Of a stretch of DNA of 64,000 bases, positions 43,044-53,200 are shown piece by piece. The stretch is from a bacterium SCSIO 12741. Its GTDB lineage: Bacteria > Bacteroidota > Bacteroidia > Flavobacteriales_G > Salibacteraceae. How positions within the stretch are numbered: position 1 is the first letter of the stretch; every line of letters begins with the position of its first letter. A program made the position numbers and the translations under genes. The stretch spans positions 4,774,594 to 4,838,593 of the forward strand of contig CP073749.1 of assembly GCA_024398055.1 (NCBI GenBank). Reading direction: 5' to 3'. The notes beneath the pieces are model-generated. The model saw only the letters and a list, made by a program, of their open reading frames with translations. It did not search any database and was not told the origin of the DNA.

Positions 43044-43802
43044 ATGTTAAGAGGTTTGGTCGTTCGTATGGGAAGAGGATTGATGTTATGGGCCTTATTG
43101 CTTACCGGAATTGTAGCACAGGCGCAGCAAGTGGTGTTTTCTGAAGTGTTGGCTGTAAACAAAAAAGCGGTCATGGATCCATCCGGTGAGTACGATGACT
43201 ACATCGAGTTTTACAACCCCAGTGAAGTAGAAATTGACCTAAGCGGCTATTTTCTCTCCGATGATAAAGACTCTCTCTACAAATGGAGCTTTCCAGAAGG
43301 CACTACCGTAGATGGTGGCGACTACCTAATCGTATGGGCGGATGGCCAAACGGCTCAATCCGGAATTCATGCCTCGTTTAAATTGAGCTCCAAAGGTGAA
43401 ACCCTTTACCTCAGCAACCCCAGTAAGATTCAAACCAGTAAATTCAAATTTGGACGTCAATACAAGAATGTGTCCTACTCCTATCTTCCGGCTACCTCAA
43501 GAGTGAAGAAGTATACCAAACCCACGCCTGGAAAAGCCAATGGCCCTGCCTGTAAGCTTTTACTTAAGGCCAAAAAGAAAAAAGGTGGAGTGAAGGCCCT
43601 TTGGGATCCGATGAAAACCACCATTCAGGTACAGCGCGAAGGAGATAAGATTTTGCGCGTTGAGGTGAGTAACAAAGAAGGAAGTAAAATTTACCGAACA
43701 GAATTAAACCCGGGAGACGAAGAGATTAACCTCTCCGATGTTCCTGCAGGGAAATACGAATTGAAAATCGGCCCGAATACCTACCGCTTAGTAATACAAT
43801 AA
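43044..43802 (+). CDS. Exported lamin-tail (LTD) domain protein
   Basis: A 252 aa protein with a signal peptide (to VAQAQ, about residue 28), a lamin-tail domain (about 30-125; FSEVLAVNKKAVMDPSGEY, LSGYFLSDDKDSLYKW), a basic linker (KAKKKKGG) and a C-terminal beta region (LSDVPAGKYELKIGPNTY) resembling a T9SS type A tail but short. LTD domains on exported bacterial proteins are linked to CotH-type proteins and cell-surface or spore-coat-like functions. It opens a tight five-gene operon that faces a CotH gene. Confidence 0.8.
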   Translation: MLRGLVVRMGRGLMLWALLLTGIVAQAQQVVFSEVLAVNKKAVMDPSGEYDDYIEFYNPSEVEIDLSGYFLSDDKDSLYKWSFPEGTTVDGGDYLIVWADGQTAQSGIHASFKLSSKGETLYLSNPSKIQTSKFKFGRQYKNVSYSYLPATSRVKKYTKPTPGKANGPACKLLLKAKKKKGGVKALWDPMKTTIQVQREGDKILRVEVSNKEGSKIYRTELNPGDEEINLSDVPAGKYELKIGPNTYRLVIQ

Positions 43803-43806
43803 GATT

Positions 43807-44205
43807 ATGAGAAACCTCATTTTAGCAGCCTTCATTTTTGCAGGAATATTGGCTACTTCATGCAGCAAAGAACCTGGAAGAGGCGGGCGAACAACGTTGA
43901 AAGGAACCTTGATGGTGACTTATATCGAAGAGTCAGACTCTACTATTCTGGGAATTGAACCGCTATCCGATGAGCGGGTTTACATCATTTATGGCAATGG
44001 TTCTACCAATGACGACGATGTGAGATCCAGCTACGACGGCACCTTTAAATTTGACTTTCTGCATGAAGGAAGTTACAAGTTGTACGCCTATTCGGAATGC
44101 ACTACTTGCCTGACTAAACGGGAAGAAGTGGTCATCGAAACCGAAATTCCTAAGAAATCAGATCAGGTAGATATTGGAATCCTGATGATAACCCGCTACA
44201 AATAA
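43807..44205 (+). CDS. Small lipoprotein
   Basis: A 132 aa protein with a lipoprotein signal (LAAFIFAGILATSCSKE; lipidated Cys about residue 19). The beta-rich mature part reads LKGTLMVTYIEESDS and DGTFKFDFLHEGSYKLYAY, like a small transthyretin/CarboxypepD-like sandwich. It sits 4 bp after the lamin-tail gene and 4 bp before the VTC gene, so it belongs to the polyphosphate-type cluster. Function unknown. Confidence 0.7.
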   Translation: MRNLILAAFIFAGILATSCSKEPGRGGRTTLKGTLMVTYIEESDSTILGIEPLSDERVYIIYGNGSTNDDDVRSSYDGTFKFDFLHEGSYKLYAYSECTTCLTKREEVVIETEIPKKSDQVDIGILMITRYK

Positions 44206-44209
44206 ATCC

Positions 44210-44980
44210 TTGAAGGAATCCATTCTACATAGCATTAGAGCCGTTCCTGCCATTGACCTGGCAGAACTGGCATTGGTGGACTTTCCTTCACGCACGGATA
44301 CCAAATTTATTTTTGACCCTAACCTTGTTCCCGAATTTCTGGAATCGGTAGCTCACGACTTAAAGGTGTTGGAAGTAAACGGCACCCGGATGTTTGACTA
44401 TCAAAATGAATACTATGATACGGCACAGTTTAAGAGCTTTGCCGATCATCAGGTTGGAAAAGGGAATCGGGTTAAAATACGTTCTCGCAAGTATGGAGAA
44501 AAAGGCCCTTTTTACCTGGAGATTAAACACAAAAACAACAAAGGCGAAACCCTAAAAGAACGACTACGATTGGCTCAATGGGCTGACCGAAACTCAGAAG
44601 TGGCCAATCAGTTTTTAAAGGAACGCATCTCAATGGGGTTTGAAGAGTTAAACCAAATTATCCCGGTGAACTATAGCCGGGTCACCTTTGCGAATGCTTC
44701 GCTTACTGAAAAATATACCCTGGATATAGGACTGCACACGGTAGACAACAATGGAAAAATTGACTTTTCCTACCTGGCTATAGCCGAAGTAAAACAGACT
44801 CGTTTTTCCCGTAAAAGCCCTTTTATGCAGGGATTGAAACAGCGAAAAATTTATCCGCACAAGTTTTCCAAGTACTGCTTTAGCGTAATGCACACCCATC
44901 CTCTCCTTAAACACAATCGATTTAAAGGAATAGTGAGAACTGCTCAAAAAATAAAATTGAACTATGACTCTGCTGCTTGA
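44210..44980 (+). CDS. VTC-domain protein (polyphosphate polymerase-like, CYTH superfamily)
   Basis: A 256 aa protein starting with TTG 44210, the only start that keeps the full domain. The VTC tunnel fold is marked by the basic and acidic strand motifs TKFIFDP, NRVKIRSRKYG, FYLEIKHKNNKG (E-x-K-x-K) and AIAEVKQTRFSRKS. In yeast the VTC domain makes polyphosphate from ATP; bacterial single-domain relatives are encoded beside DUF4956 membrane proteins, as here, and their product is unproven. The gene overlaps the DUF4956 gene by 17 bp. Confidence 0.85.
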   Translation: MKESILHSIRAVPAIDLAELALVDFPSRTDTKFIFDPNLVPEFLESVAHDLKVLEVNGTRMFDYQNEYYDTAQFKSFADHQVGKGNRVKIRSRKYGEKGPFYLEIKHKNNKGETLKERLRLAQWADRNSEVANQFLKERISMGFEELNQIIPVNYSRVTFANASLTEKYTLDIGLHTVDNNGKIDFSYLAIAEVKQTRFSRKSPFMQGLKQRKIYPHKFSKYCFSVMHTHPLLKHNRFKGIVRTAQKIKLNYDSAA

Positions 44981-45617
44981 CATATTCATGGACGGCGACA
45001 AACCGAGGAGGTTTTTCGGAATAAAGCTTTATGACGTAGACTTTATTGAATTGTGCCTCCGATTGGGACTGAACCTGCTCACGGCCTATATCGTGATTTG
45101 GCTCATGTATCAACCCACCCGAAAAAACAGCGAATACCTGTTTACCTACCTGGTGATGAGCCCTCTGGTGTTCTTCATCTGCCACTTGTTTGCCACGACG
45201 GATCTCAGTATTGGTTTTGCCTTTGGACTCTTTGCCGTATTCTCCATTCTGAGGTATCGCACCACCACTATTCCGGTAAAGGAAATGACCTATATGTTCA
45301 TCATTATCTCGATTGCGGTGATCAATGCGATTTCCACCAAAAAGGTGAGCTATATCGAGCTGATGTTTACCAATGTGTTCATTGTATTCTTAACCTACTT
45401 CATGGAAAAACTGGTGAACAAGGGTGGAATTCAAACTCAAATCATGATCTACGAAAATGTGGAGAACCTGTTACCTGAAAATGAACACCTGCTTCGAGAG
45501 GATATCCAAAAACGAACAGGCAAAGAGGTCATCCGATTTGAAATTCTGGAATCCGATTACCTCAAAGACACCGCACGGCTGCGTATATTCTTTAAAAATG
45601 GGAGGAGTCAATCATGA
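44964..45617 (+). CDS. DUF4956 membrane protein
   Basis: A 217 aa protein with four membrane helices in the first 150 residues (LNLLTAYIVIWLMY, YLVMSPLVFFICHLF, TYMFIIISIAVINAI). A FALGLFAVFSILRYRTTTIP-like stretch, here FGLFAVFSILRYRTTTIP, is the family signature. A cytoplasmic C-terminal domain follows (VNKGGIQTQIMIYENV, LLREDIQKRTGKEV). DUF4956 proteins are regular partners of VTC-domain proteins and probably form the membrane part of the polymer system. It overlaps the VTC gene by 17 bp and the DUF2490 gene by 4 bp. Confidence 0.88.
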   Translation: MTLLLDIFMDGDKPRRFFGIKLYDVDFIELCLRLGLNLLTAYIVIWLMYQPTRKNSEYLFTYLVMSPLVFFICHLFATTDLSIGFAFGLFAVFSILRYRTTTIPVKEMTYMFIIISIAVINAISTKKVSYIELMFTNVFIVFLTYFMEKLVNKGGIQTQIMIYENVENLLPENEHLLREDIQKRTGKEVIRFEILESDYLKDTARLRIFFKNGRSQS

Positions 45618-46261
45618 TGAAGTGGCTGGTTCCTTTGGTGATAATAGGTTGGCTAATGGCCCTCCCCTCTTCTTCCTGGTCTCAGGCTCAAAATGACTAT
45701 GAGCTTTGGACAGGTGCCATTGTAAGTGGTAAAGTGAAAAAGAAGCTAAAGCTCACCGGAAAATACCAAGTCCGATTTAAGAACAATGCCTCCCAACTAA
45801 GATCGCAATACCTTCAAGGAGCTATCCGGTACAAGTTTGCCAAATACTATTTGCTGGGTGCTAACTATCGCCTCTCCGATTTTGAAGAAACCTTGGTGGT
45901 ACATCGATTCGACATCAACAACTATTTCCGACTTCCGATCCAAAAAAACTTTTTTGAGTTTCGATTCAAGTACCAGCTTTCCTTTCCTCAAGCCGGGCCC
46001 AATTTTCAGCGCTATCGTTTTCGTTTGCGCTACGTTCACAAGATCAATAAAAAGCTTCGGATCTATGGAAAGATTCAATATTTCTATACCGTATCGAATA
46101 GCTATAGCGCCTGGAATAGACAACGCTACGTAGCAGGTGGACGGATAAGAATATTCAAGAAAAACTACCTGGATCTATTCCTTCAGTACGATCGTCAAAT
46201 GAACATCGAATCTCCGGTACAACGTTTCGTTACCGGAGTCAACTACATGCTAAGCTTCTGA
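45614..46261 (+). CDS. DUF2490 outer-membrane beta-barrel-like protein
   Basis: A 215 aa protein with a signal peptide (to SSWSQA, about residue 24), then alternating strands (DYELWTGAIVSGKVKKKLKL, YLLGANYRLSDFEETLVV, FFEFRFKYQLSFPQ) ending in an aromatic final strand (GVNYMLSF). This is the DUF2490 family, probably small outer-membrane barrels. It is the last gene of the VTC operon (ATGA overlap with DUF4956) and may be the outer-membrane component. It ends 3 bp from the convergent CotH gene. Confidence 0.85.
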   Translation: MMKWLVPLVIIGWLMALPSSSWSQAQNDYELWTGAIVSGKVKKKLKLTGKYQVRFKNNASQLRSQYLQGAIRYKFAKYYLLGANYRLSDFEETLVVHRFDINNYFRLPIQKNFFEFRFKYQLSFPQAGPNFQRYRFRLRYVHKINKKLRIYGKIQYFYTVSNSYSAWNRQRYVAGGRIRIFKKNYLDLFLQYDRQMNIESPVQRFVTGVNYMLSF

Positions 46262-46263
46262 TC

Positions 46264-48458
46264 TTAGCGTACACTCAATTTTCTTACTTCCCGATGCCCA
46301 TCTTCAGAAATCACCTGAATGAGGTAGATTCCTGAGGGAACCTCGCCTGTGTCAAATTGAAGGTAGGACGCTTGATTTCCTTGAACGGCCAGCAGTACTT
46401 TACCAGATACATCAATGAGCTCCACCCGATTGATAAGACCACCAAACTTCACATTCACCTGGCCTGTAGTGGGATTGGGATATACCTTTAAATCATTAAC
46501 AGCGGCCACCTCCAAATCTTCGGTGGATACGGAAAGCTGGCAGTTGCCCGGAACATGAATATCCATCCACTGAGCACGTCCTTTGGCCCAGGTTTTTAAA
46601 TAATCAATTTCCTGAGCATAGGTATCACCCACGAAGTTGTTGGGCCATACATAACGCCCCAACGTTTTCCAGTGGTAGTGATTTCGATCGGCAGCTGCTC
46701 CCATGTCCGCAACGGCGTCATCAATGATTTTATTGATGTTCTCATTGGTGAACCCATGAAGTCGGTGAATTTGCCACTGACAGTTTACATGCTTCGCAAA
46801 TTCGGGATCTTGAAGAAACCGGAAGAACCAAAACATTCTTCGTCCTTCTTTATCATAGAGCCAATCATCGGTTTCTTCGGCTCGCTCTGTCCCAAAGTCT
46901 ACATTTCCATAGCCCAGGTTAAAATCCCAAATAGGCCCGAGGTGAATTTTGTTGTCGTCTTTCTCGTGGTTTTTATACATGTACACACTGTAGCGGTAGG
47001 CATCAATGTCTTTGCTAAACTCATTCAAAAGGAAGAAGTCGATCGCACTGGACATATCCAGGTATTTGCGATAACCGTTGTCCGGATCGTCAAAATCACT
47101 GGACAACAAGTTGTCTTCCAAGGTTTGCATGTAATCCTTGATATAAGCTTTTTGGGCCGGCATCATATCTTCTGGATCGGGGTAGTAGTATTGATAGGTC
47201 AAGTCCTTAAACCCTGAGATACCATTGGTGTGTTGAATCTTAAATGTATCACCCGGCAAAGCCCCTCCGGCCAGTCGATACGTAGCATGTAACCACCTGA
47301 CAAATCGGGAAGCGCTACTTCAGAGCTATCCAGCTTTTTAATCGCAACCCGGTTTTTATCACGTTTTACTTTTTCGGTAAAAACATATACTCCCAAGTAA
47401 TAGCCGTTGTGAAACACTTCTACCAGCTGCGTTCTTGGAGCGTACTCCCAGAGGGTTCTTCCCAAATTATAGGTCAAGTAGTTACGCAACAAACTTTTGT
47501 CACTATACGGAGCATACAACACCCAATCGTTTTCTTTTGGAAAGCCAAACAAGCTCACGTTATTGTTTTCACCAACAGAATCCTGGGTTTCAATACGAAA
47601 CGATTTTTTGGGAAATTCCAGCGTACTGTTTCCGCGGTACTTAATGGCAATATGCCCATCGTAGTGATTTCCCGCCTGATCAAAGGGAGTGTTTTGTCCT
47701 TCACCGTTCCAGGCAATTTCCATGGTTCCAGGAATCTTAACCGAATCATTGAGCTTGGCCGAGGTTAAACGAACAATGGGCAAAGACGAGTACTCTTCAA
47801 ACATAGGAGGAGTTACAAACCAAGATGGCGGAGCCGAAAAATGGGTAGAAGCATCTTTAATCCCAAAAGTGAGGTTAAAGAATGCGGACATATCCGATGA
47901 AAACGTTGTGTTGTTATGCACCTGAATAGCCAATACGTTGTTCCCATTTTTGATGGAATAAGCCAATTGAAACTTTTTAATCAAGTAGTCGGATCTTTTG
48001 CCTCCCTGGTATAGCTGAGCTTCTCGATCAAAATCAGCCAAATCATTGTAGGCCGGTTCGGTCCAAACCGTTCCAATGTTTTCGCGGGTCATCTCTACCC
48101 CATTGATGTAAGCTACAAAGGCATCATCAAAATCCGCTGACAAAACCGCTCCAACAAACTTGGAGGTATCGCTAATGTTGAATTTAATTCTCAAGTACAA
48201 CGACGTAGCCTGATTTACAACAGTAGAATCGTCACCATCGCCATACCCAAAACTCCCCTTGCCTTTTTTCCAGGAAGAGTCGTCGTAGTTTTCTTTGTTC
48301 CAATCCTGAGGTGGAGCGGTTGTTCCTTCAAAGTAGGCCCATTCGTCCGTTTCGAGAACTGCCGTTTCCCAGTGATTCACCGCACCATACTGCGCCCATG
48401 CGGAAACGCTAAACATTAAAGCCATTAAGGCTACCAGTACCACTTTCTTCATAATCAC
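46264..48458 (-). pseudogene. CotH-family protein with T9SS type A tail, broken by a single-base frameshift
   Basis: The first frame (from ATG 48458) has a signal peptide (WAQ, about residue 22), a galactose-binding-like sandwich and the CotH start (KYRGNSTLEFPKKSFRIET, FHNGYYLGVYVFTEKVKRDK). It goes out of phase after GGYMLRIDWPEG. The second frame continues from LPGDTF with the CotH core (PIWDFNLGYGNVDFG) and ends in a type A tail (VYPNPTTGQVNV, VPSGIYLIQVI). Adding one G to the four-G run at 47262-47265 restores WPEGALPGDTF and a 731 aa protein. CotH proteins are kinase-fold enzymes that phosphorylate surface proteins. Error in the consensus is a real alternative to gene loss. Confidence 0.88.
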
Positions 48459-48461
48459 CTC

Positions 48462-50186
48462 CTACCTATTATAAACCCTTAAAACCGGGTAGCGTTTGTG
48501 CGTCTTCTCGTAATAGGGCGATTGGTAAAATATCCAAGCCAGCTGAGCTCTGTGGTTTCCCGCAAATTCAGCATCGCTATTCCTTTTGGCATCAAACTCA
48601 CGTTTTAGATCGGGATCGGTGTCCAGCAATTCCTGCGCAACATCGTCGAAGGCAAAGGCCGAAAACCACTCTTTCTGCATCAAAATATTATCGAAAAAAT
48701 TCCACCTGAAAAAAGAGTCTGCTCCCCGAGGTTCTAAAACTTCCACCAAATATCTGACATTTTTTTGTTGAGTGGGAATGATCCAATCCCCGGAATAGAA
48801 CTGAACCCTCTGGGTATCTCTCCTGATTTTCAGATCGGTATGCGCAAAATGGTTCTCATAGGCATGGTTCAGGGATTTAACTTTTTCGATGTAATAGACC
48901 TCTCCGGGGATAAGCGTATCCTCAGTTAGGGCCTGCATTTCCACGCGATTAAGCTGCAATCGGTCTACCACATCTTCATAGCACTGTGGCAGGATGTAAT
49001 AATCGGGCAATGAAACGGAATCGGTTGCCTTGTAAGTGCGGAAATAAGGAATGTTAAAAGTTTTAGGCTCGTCTCTTTGATAGGCCAATTTAGCCTGACC
49101 GGTCACCGCACTTACCGCCTGCTCATGTCCATACCCTTTAAAAGGAAGAGAATCCCATTGGTTGGTATCCAGTTCCCAATTGAGGTCATAAATCTGCTGC
49201 CCGACGCTATACTCGTTGGCCAATTCGCGTACCCGGCTGAGTTCGGTATGATTTCTCGAAGCATACTCGGTCATAAATTTTAGAAACTGATAGGTATGCT
49301 CTACGCGTTGCGTAAAAGTCTTGTACTTGTGAGCCTCGGTAATGATACCAATGGTATTGAACAGATTTACATATCCGGAGGAATACCTGGGTGTTTCCAT
49401 AAAGTCCATAATTCCCTCCTCGGGGGTCTTTCCGCGTCCATACACATAAGGAACTACCTCGTAACCCTTCTCTTCCATTTTGCGGTAAATCAGGGGTTCC
49501 ATTTTGCCATAGACATACTCCGCAAGTACGGGGTTCATTTTTTCCTTTTGGGAAAGAATAAGAGTTAGTGTGTACTGGTGATCGGATCCATTGGTGGTGT
49601 GGGTATCAAAAAACAAATCCGGATTCCAATCGTGGTAAATACGGCTAAACTCCCGGGCATTGCGGGAATCACATTTGACAAAGTCGCGATTCAGATCCAG
49701 GTTTTGGTAGTTGCCCCGAAATCCACATTCGGTGGGGCCGGGTTGACCGCTTCTGTTATAAGGTGACCGATTGAGCATCCCTCCAACATTGTAGACGGGA
49801 ATGGCTATGACTACTACATTGGGAAACAACTTGCGGTGGGTGGCCAGGTATTCGAACAAACGAACGGTTGCATCCACCCCACATGATTCTCCAGGATGAA
49901 TAGCGTTGTTGATTAGAATGACGCTTTGTTCTTTCCGATCAATCTGTTGGGGATCAAATTCCTGATTGGCGTTAAATATAGCCAGGTGCAAAGGGCGGCC
50001 AACATCGGTTTTACCGTATTCTACCATTTCTACTTCTGGGTACTCCTTCACGAGGTAATCAAAAGCCGAGATGGCCTGTTCGTAGGTAAAACTTTCATTT
50101 TGAGGATAGACATAATCCACCTGAGCGGATAGATTTATCGTTCCTAAAAAAATCCAGGTCAATACAAGCAAAGCGACATGTTTCAT
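48462..50186 (-). CDS. M14-family zinc carboxypeptidase
   Basis: With the ATG at 50186 (MKHVALLVLTWIFLGTINLS, signal peptide) the protein has 574 aa; earlier in-frame starts lack a signal. Zinc ligands are visible as His97 and Glu100 in IHPGESCG and His196 in FDTHTTNG. The substrate Arg/Asn region is NRDFVKCDSRNAREF and the catalytic Glu lies in IITEAHKYK. The C-terminal 230 residues form an added beta domain. It probably trims peptides in the periplasm or outside. The CotH gene follows after 3 bp on the same strand, so they form an operon. Confidence 0.9.
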   Translation of the reverse strand: MKHVALLVLTWIFLGTINLSAQVDYVYPQNESFTYEQAISAFDYLVKEYPEVEMVEYGKTDVGRPLHLAIFNANQEFDPQQIDRKEQSVILINNAIHPGESCGVDATVRLFEYLATHRKLFPNVVVIAIPVYNVGGMLNRSPYNRSGQPGPTECGFRGNYQNLDLNRDFVKCDSRNAREFSRIYHDWNPDLFFDTHTTNGSDHQYTLTLILSQKEKMNPVLAEYVYGKMEPLIYRKMEEKGYEVVPYVYGRGKTPEEGIMDFMETPRYSSGYVNLFNTIGIITEAHKYKTFTQRVEHTYQFLKFMTEYASRNHTELSRVRELANEYSVGQQIYDLNWELDTNQWDSLPFKGYGHEQAVSAVTGQAKLAYQRDEPKTFNIPYFRTYKATDSVSLPDYYILPQCYEDVVDRLQLNRVEMQALTEDTLIPGEVYYIEKVKSLNHAYENHFAHTDLKIRRDTQRVQFYSGDWIIPTQQKNVRYLVEVLEPRGADSFFRWNFFDNILMQKEWFSAFAFDDVAQELLDTDPDLKREFDAKRNSDAEFAGNHRAQLAWIFYQSPYYEKTHKRYPVLRVYNR

Positions 50187-50238
50187 GGCGTCAAATCTAA
50201 GGACTTTGCCCATTATACCTAAAGGAAGAAAAGAGGGA

Positions 50239-53200
50239 CTAATAAGGGAGGTCAATCACAAAATCGGCGCCTGCTCCTACCCGACTCACCACATTGATGG
50301 TTCCACCCAGGGCATCTACCTGAGATTTTACGAGATACAACCCTAATCCGCGGCCGGTTACTCCAAGTTCGTCATTGAAGCGCTCATACAGCCTAAAAAT
50401 GCGTTGCTGGTGTTTCTCCACGTCGATACCCAGTCCATTGTCTTTTACACTTATCACTACTCCTTTGGAGGAACTGCTCAAGGTGATGTGTATTTCAGGT
50501 TCACGAAGGGGATGGCGATACTTGATGGAATTGCTCACCAGGTTGTGCAGGATGTTTTGAATATAGCTTTTAATGGAATAGATGCTATCAATTCCCTGCT
50601 TACGGAGGAAGATTCGAGCGCCACTTTCATCCAAGGCTTTTTTCAATCCGGTTTTCACACTTTCCACCACCTCAGACACATCAATTTCTTCTTTCATGTC
50701 TCTGGAGCGATTTCGAATGCTAATGGTTTTGTTCAAATCCTTGATAATCTTATCCAGGTTATTGGTCGATTCGCAGATCAGGTCCATGATTTCCGCATTT
50801 TCCTGGCCGCAGCTGTTTCGATCCAATATTTCCGTTAGACCAAGGATAGAAGCTACGGGGCCCCGCAGGTTGTGGGAAATGATGTAGGAAAATTGTTCCA
50901 AATCCCGATTCTGTCGGGTTAGTTGATCGATAAGTTCACTCTTCTCAAGTTCCACCTTTTTCCGGGCACTGATGTCCCGTCCGCTTGCGATTATTACATC
51001 GCGTCCCTTGTACCTACCCTTGTGCAAGAGTACCTCCTTGGGAAATACGTCTCCATTCGCCTTTTTGCTCCACCAATCAAATTGAACTTTTTCCCCTTCC
51101 CACGCCCTGCTCAGAGCCTCACGCACCGCATTAATGTCGTTCATACCTGGGGCAGCGAATATTTCCGGAGTCCGTCCAACGATTTCGGATCGCTCCATAC
51201 CGTACTTCTCGACTACGGCATCGTTAACATCTAAAAATTCGCCTTTCTCGTTCTGAATATAAATCAGATCAATACTGTGGTTGAAAATCTCCTGATAGGT
51301 TTGTTCTACCTGCTTAACATGGGTAATGTTTCTACCCTCTAAAATGATGTAGGCAATTTGGTCATTGGCATCTTTGATCGGACTGAAGGTCACATCCAGT
51401 ACCGCATCTCCATCAATTCCTTTGAGCACCAATTCTTTTCTCAGAAAATGGCCTTCGAGCACTCCGGTAAGTTCCCAGGTTAAATGATCTTTTTCGGATC
51501 GGTCTAACTTCCAAATGGGGCTATCGCTAATGGGATTTCCAATAAGTTTATCCACATCTTCTCCGAGGTATTCACGCGTACGCTCATTTACTTCTACCAC
51601 ACTTCCATTTCCGTCCAGCAGCATGATAAAATTGTAAGCGTTGTGGTATATGCCGCGGAGCTTAATCTCACTTTCTTCGATGTGCTGAAACTGCCGTTTC
51701 TTTTGGGTTATGTTCACTGCAATGAACAACACCGATTTCTTTCCCAGCGATTCAATCCGGGAAGCCGTCATTTCCACGTCCAGGGTATCTCCGTTTTTCC
51801 GCAATAGAGCATACTCAAATTGTTCCTGATCTTTTTCACCGCTCAAAAGGACCTTGTTAGGACAAGTAAGCGAATTTGCCCCCTCTCCAGAAGGGCTTAA
51901 ATCAGCACAAGATCGCCCGATCAACTCTTCTTGAGTAAATCCTGTAAGATCGGCCATGGCCGGATTAGCATACACGATTTTGTTGTCGGTGGTTATGAAT
52001 ATTCCAGCGGCAGCATTATTGGCCAGCGTTTGAAACCTGATTTCACTTTCCTTTCGCTCGGTAATATCGATCACCGATCCAATGCCCATAATGGGCTTTC
52101 CGTCATGATCACGGGCAAAAACCTTACTGTAAACTGCCGACCATCGATAGTGACCTTCTTTGTGAAGAAGCCTGAACTCGAGTGGAACAATAACCCCTTG
52201 ATCAGAGCTTTCGAGCCTTTTTTCTTGCTCCTCCATTTTGGGCATATCATCCGGATGAACCAGTTCATAAATTCCCTGATCCAGGGCGGCTATCTCAGAT
52301 TTTCGGTAACCATAGAGACGAGCAAAACGATCGGCACCTTCTATGAGTTTTTTAGATCTATAGTCGATAATGTAAACCACTCCAGGAGCCGTTTCCACCA
52401 TGTCGTGACTCTTTTGGCGATTGACCATCACCTCTCGCTCAAAATTCTTTTGAACGCTAATATCTTGCGTGGATCCGATCACATAGCGAACCGTACCATT
52501 TTTCCGGCGCTGAAACTTAACGAAGGAAACCAGGTGTTTTACTTCCCCATCAGGAAGTTCTATACGGTGCTCAAAAGATATGTCTCTGCTTTCCTCCTGT
52601 GCCTGACGTATTTTGCGATTAATCACCGCAATATCTTCCTCCATGGTCATGGCAAAAAGCTGGCGATAATCCGTAATGGGATCCATGGGTGACTTACCGT
52701 AGATGCGGTAAATCTCTTCCGAAATCTCAAATTTGTCATGCTCCACATCGTACATCCAAACCCCAAAGCGAGCCAACTTTTCGGCAGCTTCACCCGCTTT
52801 TACCCTTAAAAGACGGTCCCTTTCCGTCATATCCGGGGTGTTCAGTTCCTTGGCTACACCATGCATACGAATAACGCGATCCATTTGATCCTTAATCGGA
52901 GTGAGCCGGTCTTCCAACCAGATGTAGTCGTCCGAATCTTTAATTCGAAAGCGATATCGCCGATGGTGACTTTGTCCATCGCTTAGTGCAAGCCGGGTGG
53001 CTCGCTTCATTTGCTGAATATCATCTGGGTGAATGAGCGATTCCCATTCCCGTTTCAAAGCAGCTAATTGATTTGGCCTAAAACCAGTCAATTCTGCCAA
53101 TTCATCGCTGGCATAGCTCACCGACCACTGGCCTTCGCTATCGGGCACCAATCCCAATTCAAAGAAAATCTCTCCCGTGGTCTTATCCCTCGGTTCAAGG

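Noticed and set aside
51931-52692. 253-codon open frame on the plus strand inside the PAS kinase gene
   Set aside because: It lies fully antisense to a gene with clear PAS and kinase motifs, shows no domain and has no start context; a shadow frame.
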